Assembly: GCA_947095585.1 (NCBI GenBank)
Contig: OX352761.1
Coordinates: 109,231,890 to 109,295,889 of the forward strand
Length of the DNA stretch: 64,000 nt
Source of the DNA: Nephrocerus scutellatus
Taxonomy: Eukaryota; Arthropoda; Insecta; Diptera; Pipunculidae
Reading direction: 5' to 3'
Below, one piece after another: positions 1 through 10,993 of the stretch. Under the pieces are notes generated by a model that was given only the letters and a program-made list of their open reading frames with translations, was not told where the DNA came from and did no database searches. The translations under genes were made by a program, and so were the position numbers. Position 1 is the first letter of the stretch. The number at the start of each line of letters is the position of its first letter.

Positions 1-510
1 AAAAAACTGAAAGTGCGTCTTTCATAGAATTTGTGTATGAACTCGCGATCATAACTCACGACTCGAACGATGGATTTGCTTAATTCTTTTTTTCTTTTGT
101 TCGTTATCGTCCTGGGAAAGAAAGATAATGGAACGAAAAAAGGTGGAAAAATTTGGACAAACAGCAAAATTCACATTTTTTTTATGCACATAACTGACGA
201 TAAGAACGACATATTTGGTTGATTCTTTTTTTGTTTTGTTCGTTACGCTCCCGGAGATATTAATAGCAAAAGAAAGCTCGGTAAGTAACAAAAGAGAGTA
301 GAAACCCATAAATTTGATATTTTTTGAGGAATAACTCAATTGAATGTTTTCGATAAAATGAAATAAAATCGGCTGGAAAAATGCATTCCAGTCTAAAATA
401 AAATAAAATGAAATTTGTTTTTACTTTTGTGTTGATTTTTGATCTGGACAACAAGAGACGTTTTTCATTTCTATTCCAATGGAAATATTATGGACTATTG
501 GGCGCTATGT
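1..510. other. AT-rich non-coding start of window with a short internal duplication
   Basis: No gene is recognisable. A stretch near 76-118 (a T-rich run followed by TTTGTTCGTTA) recurs in diverged form near 217-258, so the region holds an imperfect internal duplication about 140 bp apart. Bases 26-60 resemble 14345-14380 (both contain GAACTCGCGA followed by a TCACGA.TCGAAC block), which marks a dispersed repeat. Short frames on the minus strand here show no family signature. Confidence 0.5.
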
Positions 511-514
511 GCGC

Positions 515-805
515 AAATGTCATTTGACAGCTAATCCACGGTGCACGGTCTTTCTTTTGCGATCTGTAAACGCATCCCAATGATTCAGACGGACATACGT
601 ACCATTAGGCTTTAAGCACTTGGAGTTTCGGTTGCGGTTTGCATTCGCAATTACAATAAACAAATCACAACGGCAATCTTTGAGTGTTTGCGGCATTAAC
701 CTTGAAAATCCGTGCTTCTCGCATGGTCAATTGTATGTCGCCTGTTCCAGTGCCGGAAAACCATCAGCTTTGTTTGTTTACGCGCCAGACAACAAAACAA
801 AATAA
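515..805 (+). pseudogene. Helitron helicase, C-terminal fragment
   Basis: This is the C-terminal end of a Helitron Rep/helicase, a PIF1-related SF1 helicase of rolling-circle transposons. The readable part (620-805) carries the late-helicase block ITINKSQRQSLSVCG followed by NLENPCFSHGQLYVACS and KPSALFVYAPDNKTK, which is the hallmark end of this family. Weaker similarity in another frame (RIPMIQTDI near 570-595) extends it upstream, so at least one frameshift is present. The expected SQGQS is SQRQS and the usual SRVGKPS is SSAGKPS, consistent with decay. The Rep endonuclease and most helicase motifs are absent. It sits directly upstream of an 11-bp minisatellite and, further on, a Helitron-type 3' end on the same strand, so I read 515-1984 as the 3' half of one dead Helitron. 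Confidence is high for the family and moderate for the boundaries. Confidence 0.85.
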
Positions 806-847
806 AAAATAGTGCGCGTACCTTTTAAGCGCGGTTGAAGTGAAACA

Positions 848-1690
848 TATTGATGTTGTGGGCAAAAATGCCGCCAAAAGACCCTTAAAAGTCCTCTGAA
901 AAGATACCCAAAAGAACCAAAAACTCCGAAAAGAATCATACGAAGACCTCCAAAAGACCCTCAAAAGAACCACAAAAGACCCAAAAAAAAACACAAAACC
1001 CCGCAAAAAAAAAACTCCAAAAAGACTCCAAAAAGACCCCTAAAAGGCCACCAAAAGACCTTTAAAAGATTCATAAAAGACCCTCAAATGGCTCCAAAAA
1101 ACTTTCAAAAGACATTCCAAAAGACCCCCAAAAGACATCAAAAAGACGATCAAAAGACCCTCAAAGACCCGCAAAGGACCCTCAAAATACAACCAAAATA
1201 CCCCTAAAAGACCACAAAAAGACTCCAAAAAGTCTGCAAAAAGATTTTCAAAAGACCCCCAAAAGGCCACCAAAAGACCATCAAAAAGTACTCAAAAGAC
1301 TTCCCAATAGACCCCCAAAAGACCTCAAAAAGACGATCAAAAGACCCTCAAAGACCCGCGAAGGACCCTCCAAATACTCCCAAAAGACCCCTAAAAGACC
1401 CCAAAAAGACTCCAAAAAGACTGCAAAAAAATTTCCAAAAGACCCCCAAAAGGCCACCAAAAGACAATCAAAAAGTATCATAAAAGACTCCCCAAAAATT
1501 ACTAAACACCTCCAAAAGATCCTCAAAAGACCATCAAAGGGCCCACAAAAACCTTCAAAAGTTACTCAAAAGACTTGCCAATAGACCCCTAAAAGACCTC
1601 AAAAAGACCATCAAAAGACCTTCAAAAAACCCTCAAAAGACTCACAAAGGACCCTCAAAAGACTCCCCAAAAGACCCCAAAAACATCTGT
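848..1690 (+). repeat. 11-bp minisatellite (CAAAAGACC-type), array 1
   Basis: About 840 bp are built from diverged units of roughly 11 bp with consensus CAAAAGACCCC or CAAAAGACCTC. A higher-order period is visible: landmark GACGAT recurs from 1145 to 1332 and landmark GGCCACC from 1265 to 1452, both 187 bp apart, which equals 17 units. Because 3 x 11 = 33, frames stay open on the minus strand (1040-1273 and 1281-1526) and give Leu/Phe/Gly-rich peptides. These are artefacts of the repeat, not proteins. The array lies between a Helitron helicase C-terminus and a Helitron-like 3' end. Confidence 0.95.
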
Positions 1691-1864
1691 GTTTCATTTT
1701 AGTAAGAACTACTTGGGATATACTAAAGATATAAAGGAACAAGTAAACTAGAATGTAGAAGAGTATATGGAACTTAAGTTTTTAGGTTTGTGTATAGGAT
1801 TATTTGTCATTGCATAGCTTGACAATAGGTGGCATATTAATACAGAAAATCATTTTTTAAAAGG

Positions 1865-1985
1865 CGACCCTCAAAAATGCACACGTTCAAAAAGGCGCGT
1901 GATCCGTGGGTCAGTGGGTGGGAGGTCAGTTGGCGGGTCGTCAATTGGATGGGGCAACCGGTAAACGCCGGGTATTTCCGCTAGT
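1865..1985 (+). mobile_element. Candidate Helitron 3' end (CTAG, then T)
   Basis: The segment is G-rich (GGTCAGTGGGTGGGAGGTCAG), then runs through AACGCCGGGTATTTCCG into CTAG at 1981-1984, followed by T at 1985. Canonical Helitrons end in CTRR preceded by a short GC-rich hairpin and insert before a T, and this fits. A related terminus lies at 14440-14518. With the helicase fragment 1.1 kb upstream on the same strand, this is probably the 3' end of that Helitron. No matching 5' end was identified. Confidence 0.55.
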
Positions 1986-1993
1986 CTGGAATA

Positions 1994-2545
1994 ACACATG
2001 AAAATAATCTCAAAGGATCGATTTTTCTGTCGAATCCATAGTTTTCATAGTTTCCGGGATAGCTGAGATGAAAAGGGTAAACACAACTCTAGATCATCCA
2101 GGGTTGCGGATGTTAAGGTGTGACACATATAATTAATGTAAAAGGACCGATGTTAGTGTAGAATTCATAATTTTCGGGATAGCTGAGATGAAAAGTGACA
2201 GTAAAACACCACTAGAACACCCAGAGTTGTGGATGTGAAGGGGTGACACACAAAAATAATTTAAAATGACCGATGTTAGTGTAGAATTCATAGTTTTCTG
2301 GATAGCTGAGATGAAAAGTGATGGTAAAAACACCTCTAGAACATCCAGGCTTGCGAATGGTAAGGTGTGATACATAAAAATAATATAAAACGACCAATAT
2401 TAGTATAGAATTCATAGTTTTCGGGATAGCTGTGATGAAAAGTTACATTAAAAAACCACTAGAACACCCAGAGTTGCGGATGGGAAGGGGTGACACATAA
2501 ACATAAGCTATAACGAACGATAAAGTGCTGTATAAATATTTTTAG
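1994..2545 (+). repeat. ~124-bp tandem repeat, about four copies
   Basis: Copies begin with a variant of ACACATAAAAATAAT at 1994, 2123, 2246, 2370 and 2493, giving spacings of 129, 123, 124 and 123 bp. Each holds GAATTCATAGTTTTCGGGAT, then AGCTGAGATGAAAAG, then a CTAGAACACCCAGAGTTG-type block. The last copy decays after about 50 bp. Minus-strand frames of 80 and 67 codons here (2133-2375, 2212-2415) are offsets of the repeat and repeat themselves internally, so they are not genes. The array starts 9 bp beyond the candidate Helitron end. Confidence 0.93.
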
Positions 2546-2757
2546 GACAAGCCAATACCAGGAACTCAGCTGGTAGTATATATAAAAAAATTTTATTATC
2601 TATTTTAGAATATCATTCCATGAAGATTCTCTAAGAAACCCCACAGTTATACTCTCGTGCATTTTAGTAGCAAACAAAAAACAACATCTAATTCTTTTGG
2701 CTTTTTCGTATAGAACATATCTATTCAGATAATTTCTGTGCACCAAATATTTAATGT

Positions 2758-4063
2758 GCGATAAGAGAACCGTTTACAGAATAACCAAAGAGCTGACAGG
2801 TGGTCACCGCTCTAGCCAACATCCGGTGAAAGGCCTAGATGGTGCCGTAATCTTTTCAGATGAGGATCAGCTCAAGCGATGGAAGGACCATTTCTCTACG
2901 GTGCTTTACCGTGTATTCGCCAACGATATGCACCCAAATAAAAGGAAGCTGCCCAAAGTAACTATTTCCCGAATTCGCACCTCAACTCCCAGTAAAGATG
3001 AGATCGCTACCGCGATCAACGCACTAAATAACAACAAGTCGGTAGGACTAGATGGTATACCGCGCAGAGCTTCTGCGTGCCGCTCAAACAACATCAGCAA
3101 AGCTTTTATATCATTTTGTAGAGAGAGCTTGGGAGGCAGAAAGTTTCCCCAATGAGTGGAAGAAGGGAATGATTGTCAAGCTCTCTAAAAAAGGTAGTCT
3201 TATGGAGTGCGAAAACTGAAGTGGCATTTGCGTTCTTACTTCAGTTGCAAAGGTAATAGCCAAAGTAGTACTTGAGCGAATTAAGGAACATCTGGAAGAT
3301 ACACTAGATGCTGAATAAGCAGGATCCTCCTGTGAAGACCACATCAACACCCTGCGGATCATTATTGAACAGTGCGTTGAGTTCCAGTTACTACTGCACC
3401 TGCTGTTCATCGATTTTGAGAAGGCGTTTGAAAGTGTAAACAGACAGTTTATCTGGCTCGTCTTGCGCAGGAGAGGTATACCCGATAAACTAATAGCTAT
3501 TATTAAACCAACCTATGATGGCTCTAAATGTCATGTGCTGCATAGAGGAAAGCTGTCAGAGGAATTCGAGATCCTAAGTGGGGTACAACAAGGTTGCATT
3601 CAATCGCCGATACTTTTTTTTGTTGGTGATTAGCGATGTGCTTCGCGCAGCTTTATTTACTGGGAACGGAGGAATTCGTTGGACTCTTACATCTCAGCTC
3701 GAACATATGGACTACGCTGACGACGTTTGTTTACTCTCACACAAGATTATGGAGCTGCACCAAATGACAACAAATGTGAAAAGGGAGGCAAATGTTGCGG
3801 GTTTGAAGATTAATAATGCCAAAACCAAAATCATCAACCTCGGCACTAACTCAGTAACTCAAGTTAACATTGCTGGCCAGCCGGTAGAGAGAGTAGAGAG
3901 TTTCCAATATCTTGGGAGTATTGTCTCGACCTAAGGTGGAACCGAACAGGACATTGTTAACCGAATCGGTAAAGCAAAATCAGTGTTTGAAATGATGTCC
4001 ATGATATGGCGAAGCAATGCGATCAGTTTAAACACCAACACTGTGACTGTTCCCTTCAAATAT
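2758..4063 (+). pseudogene. RTE-like LINE reverse transcriptase, copy 1 (truncated, frameshifted)
   Basis: This is the reverse transcriptase (RT) part of a non-LTR retrotransposon, which copies its RNA into DNA at a nicked target. Pieces in order: pre-RT linker DGAVIFSDEDQLKRWKDHFS, the finger motif KSVGLDGIP near 3040, INTLRIIIEQCVEF near 3340, palm motif A LLFIDFEKAF near 3400, GIPDKLIAII, motif B EILSGVQQGCIQSPILF near 3570, and catalytic motif C MDYADD near 3708. The conserved GLKIN and FQYLGSIVST blocks follow. Frameshifts occur near 3150 and 3620, and stop codons (for example near 3315 and 3932) break it. Homology to copy 2 (19099-21003) continues to about 4063 and then stops, so the thumb and C-terminal third are missing. 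Upstream endonuclease is absent. RTE is my best clade guess. Confidence 0.85.
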
Positions 4064-6110
4064 ACCCGAAAAATTAAGGTTTTGTACATTTACTTGTTTT
4101 ATTATGATTATTGATCATATGAAGGTTAAATGCAAAGCGCAAAAAACTCACTAGGCATGCGGAGAGCGCAGTGCCTCCACGAAGTTGGAATCCGATTAGA
4201 TGAAGGATGTGGAAATGTAAAAAGGAAATATGTGCATACAATACATACTCGTACATAAAGATTTAATATTTTATTTGTATAGATATAGATTATAGAATTC
4301 CATATTTAGTTTCTCGTTTTTGGCATAAGGATGGTCAGAGGTAATAAAAGCGGCGGGCACCATTGGAAGAATATCTCATTGCTGCATACTTTATTAGATT
4401 CCATTCACCCTCCCACTGTTGTCAATACACTTCGTCCTTATCTCTACGGATTTTATTGAAATTTTTAAAGGTATTTTCGTTGACTGATGCTTAATGTTTT
4501 GATTGCTTCTTCGCTGATGCATATTCTGATTCACATGCAACCAAGAGACGATATCTTAGGTAGTTACCTTAACTTGGTATAAACAGACTTGTATGTGCAG
4601 TACATATCCTATGAATAGATTGATGCATAAGACCATGAAAGAGAGGCTCAACGTTGTTTTCCGGTTACAAAATTTAAAAAAAAAAAAACTTTTTACACCG
4701 ACCAACCAGCTTCCATTCATTCTTTCGACTGATTCATTCAAAGACAAAGGATTGGTATGTTCTCCTTCTTCGTGTGTGGCTCATCAACGAGATTCTTGGT
4801 GTTGATTGTTTTTCAATTTCGATATTCGCCTTTCAAAGTGGCGCCGTCATTTAGTCATTTCCAGATTTGAAAATGGCTTTCTCGCATCCGTATTAACTGA
4901 TCGCTTCTCCCCCCCTAACACTTCTTTGTTTCTTTCTTTCCTTTACTCCGCGGGGGAGCATAGGGCTTCTGCAAACGCTTGCCAACGAACTCGATTTATC
5001 GCCTGAGGTTTCAAGAGACGCCACACTGTCTCCTGGGATCTTGCTTTCTCTTCCCAACACTACGTATACATTATTTGTCATTTGCTGCAAATTATCAAAC
5101 GACAGACGTGCAGCGGTGTGCTATTTATTCCGCTGCTACTGAACAGGATTTAGAGGTCAATTGTGCTGGGCGTGGTGGTGTGCTGACTAGGAGAACTGAC
5201 TTTGCCAGTTGTTGTTGTTGTGTAGTGATTGACATGCAAAACAGGTGCCCATCGAACATTATAAATACACCATAGTACGAGTAGATGAAATGGAATTGCT
5301 ATTTCCATTTCCCTTGTATTTTTCCACCTTTTTTCATACTTAAGAAGGTTTTTTTTTTGCTATTTTGCCCCAGGTGAGTTGTTGTTTCTGTAACTGACTG
5401 ATAAGTTGGGAGTGCTTCATGGTACTATATAGCTAGGACTGCTGGAAAATTTAGGTCAAACTCTTGCTCTCTCGAATAGAGAAGAAAGATGCTATCAAGG
5501 CCGAGATCCATCAGTTGTCGGTTTGTCGGCGGTGGAACGAAAGTAATGTTACACATTTATGTAGGTGAGTGAGTGAGTGAGAGTGAAATATGCGATGCCA
5601 TGACGATGAATGAATGAACGATTCAGCTTCCATTGAAAAGTTTTCAATTGAAAAGGATTCTTTGTGACGAAGACGGTATTTCATAGAATGGTGCACTCAT
5701 GATAATATTTACTTTAAGTTGTTTCTTGGACAGTTTCCATCAGGCGAAGCACTCTCGATTCGGTTATCTACGAGAATTTTTTTCCAGATTTTATTAATTT
5801 TTTTTCTTCAAAGGTGACACGTTGAACTCACTTTGAAAAGAAAAATGCCACTCTAATATTAAACTGTGACCAGGTATCTATCCAGAATATTGTTGCTGTA
5901 TTTTTGCTGTTGAAACTTTAAGTCAGCAGTAATTGTGAGTGTAATTTGAAAAAGAAAGTTTGAGGTAATAGTCTAGCATTTGTCAGCCCTTTTGTGGTGA
6001 TTTAAGATATTTATTTAAAAAATGTTGTCTTGTTGTTGAAAAGTTGTTCGTATCGTCGAAGGGTCATTTTCTTCACTACTGCAAGTTGAAGCAAAACTAT
6101 TGGTTTTCTC
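4064..6110. other. No recognisable gene or element
   Basis: About 2 kb of AT-rich DNA with only short accidental reading frames. A poly-A run lies near 4676-4688 and a short GTGA microsatellite near 5567-5585. I see no splice-bounded coding pattern, tRNA or transposon signature. Confidence 0.5.
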
Positions 6111-6114
6111 GATT

Positions 6115-6598
6115 AGTTCTGAAGAGATTTTCTTCCAAGCTGGTATTACCATTGCGTAAGTTTTTCCATCTATCTTACTTTTCTGTACTCGTCTCGAGAA
6201 GTTGGAAAACAGCATTTGTCTAGCCTATAGCACTAACATCCATCATTGAAACGCTGATCAATTATCAGCTCATGAAATATCTTGAAATTTACAAAATCCT
6301 TAGAGACCGAAAGATCGGAATTCGTTGACAATATACTACTTGTGATTTGATGGCATATTTCACCGAACAGTCTATTCATCAATTTGGTGAGAGCAATGTA
6401 GTTGCAGTCGATAACTCGAAGGCATTTGACAGAGTTTTATACAAAATGCATGCCTATGGAGTCGATGAAAAACTGCTGCATTGGATAAGAAGCTATCTGT
6501 TGGTCCGCTCAATCAGTTCAAGTCTGAAATTCATCGCTTAAATTGGCATTCCACAGGGCTCTGTTTTGTCCCCAATAGTCTTTCTTATTTTTAAATTT
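6115..6598 (+). pseudogene. CR1-like LINE reverse transcriptase fragment
   Basis: This is a remnant of a CR1/L2/Jockey-group RT. Readable parts are KRFSSKLVLPLRK near 6120 in one frame, a METL.-type block (IIETLINYQLMKYLE) near 6240, the CDLMAYFTEQ block near 6343, palm motif A VDNSKAFDRV near 6410, and LLHWIRSYLL near 6475. A motif-B-like end (STGLCFVPN..., frameshifted from a GSVLSP core) closes it near 6580. A tract covering the ALLSK region is missing, giving DRVLYKMHAYG. The same family occurs at 57140-58370, where more of it survives. It is cut at 6599 by a Helitron-derived block. Confidence 0.75.
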
Positions 6599-6907
6599 TC
6601 TATATTAACTTCGTGTGCCCGTAGATGGCTGGCTGGCCGGCGCACCAAATCTTGTGATTAATTTTTAACCCACTTCCTAAAGCCTGATTTTATTGAAACT
6701 TTGCACACATGTGTATGCACACGTGTGCATTCTCTATGACAACACTTTCTATTAATTGTGGACCTCTCGGGGCTCGAGGTTGAAAATTTGTCGTTATGGT
6801 TGGATTTGGTTCATATTCACACCATATGTTCGATTGGTGCTCCGATACATAGTGAATGGTTAGGTAGTAGAAAGAGATTCCGTAATTTTTAACGGGTTCT
6901 CACCTAG
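6599..6907 (+). mobile_element. Short Helitron-derived non-coding block
   Basis: The block opens with TCTATATTAACTTCG, as does 45118 onward. It contains a module (ACCCACTTCCTAAAGCC, then TTTTATTGAAACTTTG, then CACATGTGTAT) that also lies just downstream of the Helitron helicase end at 15235-15345. Its last 97 bp (6811-6907) match 14621-14721 and end in CTAG. TC at the start and CTAG at the end resemble Helitron termini. However, the flanking bases are T and A rather than the canonical A and T, and no clear 3' hairpin is seen. A non-autonomous Helitron relic is therefore probable but not proved. Confidence 0.45.
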
Positions 6908-6914
6908 AACAGTC

Positions 6915-8420
6915 GAATTTCCAACAGCTCGATTAAGCTTCAATTCTCCGTTTCCCATTTTCACGTCTGAGATTCGTGCCCTCTTATCAGTGCTCTTATT
7001 ATTCGGCCCAGTCATCAATTCCCTCGGTTGTCTTCGTTTTCGGTCAGTAGCACCACATCTCCTTCAACGACTTCGCGATAATCTTGTTTGTTCTGTTTCG
7101 CTTTGTCGATCACTGGCAGCGCCCCCAATGCCGTTGAAACCTTTCCACCAAGCGGGCGACCCGGTTTTAACTCAACCGCGATAAGTCGTTTCGTTTATTG
7201 ACGGGGTGAAGCGCTTGCTGCACTTTTCGACTGCCAAACAATTCCAAGCTTGGAGTTAACGGCTCTTCATCTTCCGGATTGATCGGAGTGTGAGTCAACG
7301 GTCGCTTGTTGCTTTTTAACTGAGCATCGCTCAGCGCGTTTCTCAGAACGGATTCACTCGGCACTTCACCCACGTTTAGATAGCCACCATTGAGCTGTTC
7401 AGTCGGCCAATCCTTTACTGGATTGAAAGCGAATTTAGGACCGACAAACTAACGCGAACCAGCTTCCTCGTCGTTATGCTTCGTTGCTTTCGTCATGTCG
7501 TCAGCGACATTCAATTCTGATGGTATGTAAAGCAATTCATCTGCTGCAGTCAACTCCAATATTTCACTCACACAATGAACCTCAAACGATGGAAGTTTGG
7601 CGTTCGGCGAGCGAATTCTGGATAGCGTACACTTCGAATCGCTTAGGAAATAGCGTTTAACAGTCTTGAATGAATGCAGCTCAACGATCGTGTTTGCCGG
7701 CCTTGCGCAAAGTTTTGCAGCTTCATGTTCCAATCTTGGACAGAACAGGAGTTTCAAAGGTGCAACTTTGGTGTTAGACATTACGAGTGCGACTTGAGTC
7801 CATTCGCCAACATAAATGCGAAAGTATTTCACGGCGGCGTAGCCCCTTTTAGAAGCATAGACTAACATCAAGAGCTCTATCTTTCACTGAAACTGATCGG
7901 ATATTCCATACCACCTTGGAATCTTGACCTTCTCGATTGGGTCGAAAGTCTTCAGGAACTGCAACCAATCATCCGCGTGATTCTGTGGAATTTGTTCATA
8001 CCATCCGACATTTTCAGGCCAAAATCCACTATCCACGAATGATGTACTTGCCGGCCAGTCCTAATGGGTCGAACATTTTCATTAAGGCGCTCAGAGCTTC
8101 CCGCTTCGTCAGACAGTAATTTTCGTCTATCATTTTTCTTAGCAAACCGTCGGAGCTTTGCATGAAAATAAAAAGGTGTCCGGCTGACTTCCAGAATATT
8201 CCCAAGAGCTTCGTCGTGTAGCTTGCAGATTCCTCGACATTTCGATTTACCAAATCTTGCTTGACATATTCTCTTGTGGCATTTGGGTCAACCAATCCCC
8301 ATCATTTGATTGGACTTGACACAGCCTGAAACTCATTTCACGACAGATCTTGATAGCGTCGCGAGTCACTCTGACGGCCTCCTCAACTGTTTCATGGCTG
8401 TTGAATAGATAAATCGCTGA
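6915..8420 (-). pseudogene. BEL/Pao LTR retrotransposon pol remnant
   Basis: Reading the minus strand downward, the parts appear in pol order. RT thumb/connection: HETVEEAVRVTRDAIKICRE (about 8390-8330), then TKLLGIFWKSAG and TKREALSALMKMFDPLGLAG (8190-8040). RNase H-like region: the VAPLKLLFCPRLEHEAAKLC block, a DSKCTLSRI block, then IPSELNVADDMTKA (7871-7490). Next comes the WP motif, followed directly by an integrase tail, VLRNALSDAQLKSNKRPLTH, EPLTPSLELFGS (7373-7230) and GDVVLLTENEDN near 7080. The integrase zinc finger and catalytic core that should lie between are gone. The protease, the YVDD half of RT and LTRs were not found. Several stops are present. Family confidence is high. Confidence 0.85.
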
Positions 8421-8427
8421 AGAGCAT

Positions 8428-9480
8428 TTAAGGCTTCAGGATGCGACAAGCGAAATTTTTCGGCATGGTGATTCTTAACATGTTGCTGTTAAGTGACATA
8501 TTTGCTAATTCGGCTGCGACGTCGGCGACGGATCTCCTTTTGGGCGGGATTTTGTTTTTATTAATGACGATGAAAAGCGGACAAATCCATGTCGGCTCCT
8601 CGTCTAAAAGACTAAAATGTCGGCTGATCACCACATGGTCGATTTGATTGGATGATGATTGTCTGTCAGTTGACACCCAGCTGACTTTGTGGCAGGTCTT
8701 ATGCTCAAACATGTTGCCTCTTCTGACAAGGTGGTTGGTGTTGCAGAAATCAACAAATCTTTCACCATTGGCATTTCGTTCGCCGAGGCCGTGCTTCCCA
8801 ATCACATGTCAGAGTCCTTCATTGTCGTTGCCTACCTTGGCATTCAAGTCCTCCATCTCGATGACAATTTCTCCGTTCGGCGTTGCGTTGAATACAACAC
8901 TTAGCTTATTGTAGTAGTTGTCCTTTTCATCCTCAGTCGAGGTATTCGTTGGGGCATAAAACTGTATGATCGTGAAGTGCCATAATCTAGTCCGAAAATT
9001 GGCTGATAAGATCCTTGTGAGTGTGAGTGCCAGGAAATTAGGCCTCAGCGTGCTGTTGGCGTTAGCAGGAGACCCACTCCAGATTCACGGGGACTGCCGA
9101 AGGGTTTGCCGGAGTAGAGTTGTACAGTGTTACACGTTGGGAATTGGTACTCTACCGCGTCGAACCATCTAACTTCACTCACTCCCAGTATGTCCAAATT
9201 ATATCGAAGAAACTTAGTTGAAGAAATCTGGCATTTTGGGGTCCTCCACTCCATGAGTCAAGGAGCGTCCTCATATTCCAGAAACCAATCTTAGTCCGGG
9301 TACAATAGCCCCGTCATCAATAGCCGCCGTCGTCATTATTCGATCATTACTTATCCGAGGCGTTGTGTCGGTTTCAGTAGCAGGCATTTTTCGGTATCGC
9401 AGCGTGCTAACCCACGTTATACACATAGTTGCCCGGGGACCACCACCAAGTTTTGAGCAGTCAGTAGTTTCCCGATCAAT
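8428..9480 (-). pseudogene. RTE-like LINE endonuclease remnant
   Basis: This is an apurinic-type endonuclease, the domain that nicks target DNA for target-primed reverse transcription. From the 5' side: a leader open from about 9470 to 9265, a KIGFWNMRTLL start (frame-shifted) near 9290, NLDILGVSEVRW near 9195, VIGKHGLGERNANGERFVDF near 8795, TNHLVRRGN, VSWVSTDRQ and the SNQIDHVVISR motif near 8650. It then decays before any RT. At least three frame changes and several stops occur. It abuts the BEL/Pao remnant at about 8425, with both on the minus strand, and the junction lies inside coding sequence of both, so it is a deletion or insertion scar. It is related to the endonuclease at 26100-26463. 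Confidence 0.8.
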
Positions 9481-9484
9481 CGCA

Positions 9485-10990
9485 ATTCAGATCCCCTCAT
9501 TGCATTTATCATGCTTCTGTCTGAATTTAAAAAATCTGTCGCCCACAACTTTATAAAATTTTCGCAAAACAGTCCTGCGCGATCTAGGGCAAGTAGTGGG
9601 CTAATCAGTAATCAGCTTGTTGGCTTGGTCTGACAAACTAGCGACCTTAATTATCCAATTTAATAAATATCAAAATATTGACCATACACTTAAATATTTG
9701 TAGCGTCCATTTTTTGGTGTATGTACTACGGTTATAAAACGTTGAAATTGCTACAAAGTCTGTTTATTTTCAATTAAATTTAAGTGAAGCAATAACAAAA
9801 TATCAATTTTATGTCAAAAAGTTCAGTCAATTTTTTAATGCATGCAATGGCTATATTATGTAAATATTTTCATTTGATTCACAAAAAAGAAATCAATGAA
9901 TATCTGTGCCGGAAGCGAATTCCTATTATAAACAAAAAATAGGTCATATAAACTGCATTTGACTCGGGCTCGTTCTCAGTATCGCTGGTCTCTGTTGCGA
10001 GCAAATTTATCAAAATAAAATCCAATAAATTTCTATTGTGTAGCTTATCGGACCCGCTGAATGTATGCAACAAATGGAGAAAAAAATAAAAACACCATCA
10101 ACGATTCATTTGGTCCACATTCGAATGTCATTTTTGTATTATTTAAATAATAACAAAAACACTTCGATCACACAAACTGAATGCATTAAGTATCCTTGAC
10201 GTCGTCCTTATTCTGTAAACGTAAAAAAATCTACAAATTTAAATTGTCAATAAATCATTGCACTTGAATGAAATTGCCCTATCTGTGTGTGCACGAACAC
10301 ACATGCGAAAATGAACATCAATTTGATTGAAATTGAATGCTTCAATTGCCATTAGATAGAGGATGAGCACTATGATGTTCTTCTTCGTGTCTCTATTTTA
10401 ATTTAAATCAAATAAAAAACCATTGCAGCAAAAAACTTTAAACGCACCTATACTTACTCATACATGCAGCTTTAATGACAATTGAAGCTGCATTTGAGCG
10501 TTTTCAAACGTTTTCCATTTTGGCGGAGCAAAAACTGCCAATAATCTGATCAGAAATACATTACAACGTTGCTCAGGTGACTATTTGCTATTTGTTTTTG
10601 TTAATTTAAGGGTTTATATGTAAATACATACATTTATGTATCCGAGAATGTGCATATAAGCCGAGTTGTTGGTCCGGATTTATTGCTAATCTATCTCATC
10701 GTAGGTAAATTCTGACAGGCAGGTAGGATTATTCCTGTCGAGATACCAGAAAACGAAACGAGTATTGACTGTTATGTAGGATACGCCGTCCTTTGGGAAA
10801 ATAGCAACCGGCAGTAACATTAAACCGGGCCCCCTACCATAGAGAACCCCGAAAAATACTTTTTAGATTTTTTTTTTGATTTTTAATTTTAAAAAATACG
10901 TAAAAATCAATGTTGATTAACTGAACTAATTGCTTGTCGCGAGATATGTTAAATAATTCTATTACATTTATTACAATTACTACATTATTA
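9485..10990. other. No recognisable gene; AT-rich spacer
   Basis: About 1.5 kb of AT-rich sequence with no transposon motif or plausible coding frame that I can identify. The small minus-strand frame at 10073-9879 has no family features. Confidence 0.45.
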
Positions 10991-10993
10991 CAC

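Noticed and set aside
1040..1526. Two minus-strand frames of 77 and 81 codons with similar Leu/Phe/Gly-rich sequence
   Set aside because: They lie wholly inside the 11-bp minisatellite, and their similarity reflects the 187-bp higher-order period.
848..1690. Possible CRISPR-like array
   Set aside because: Units are 11 bp with no unique spacers, and the setting is a eukaryotic transposon landscape.
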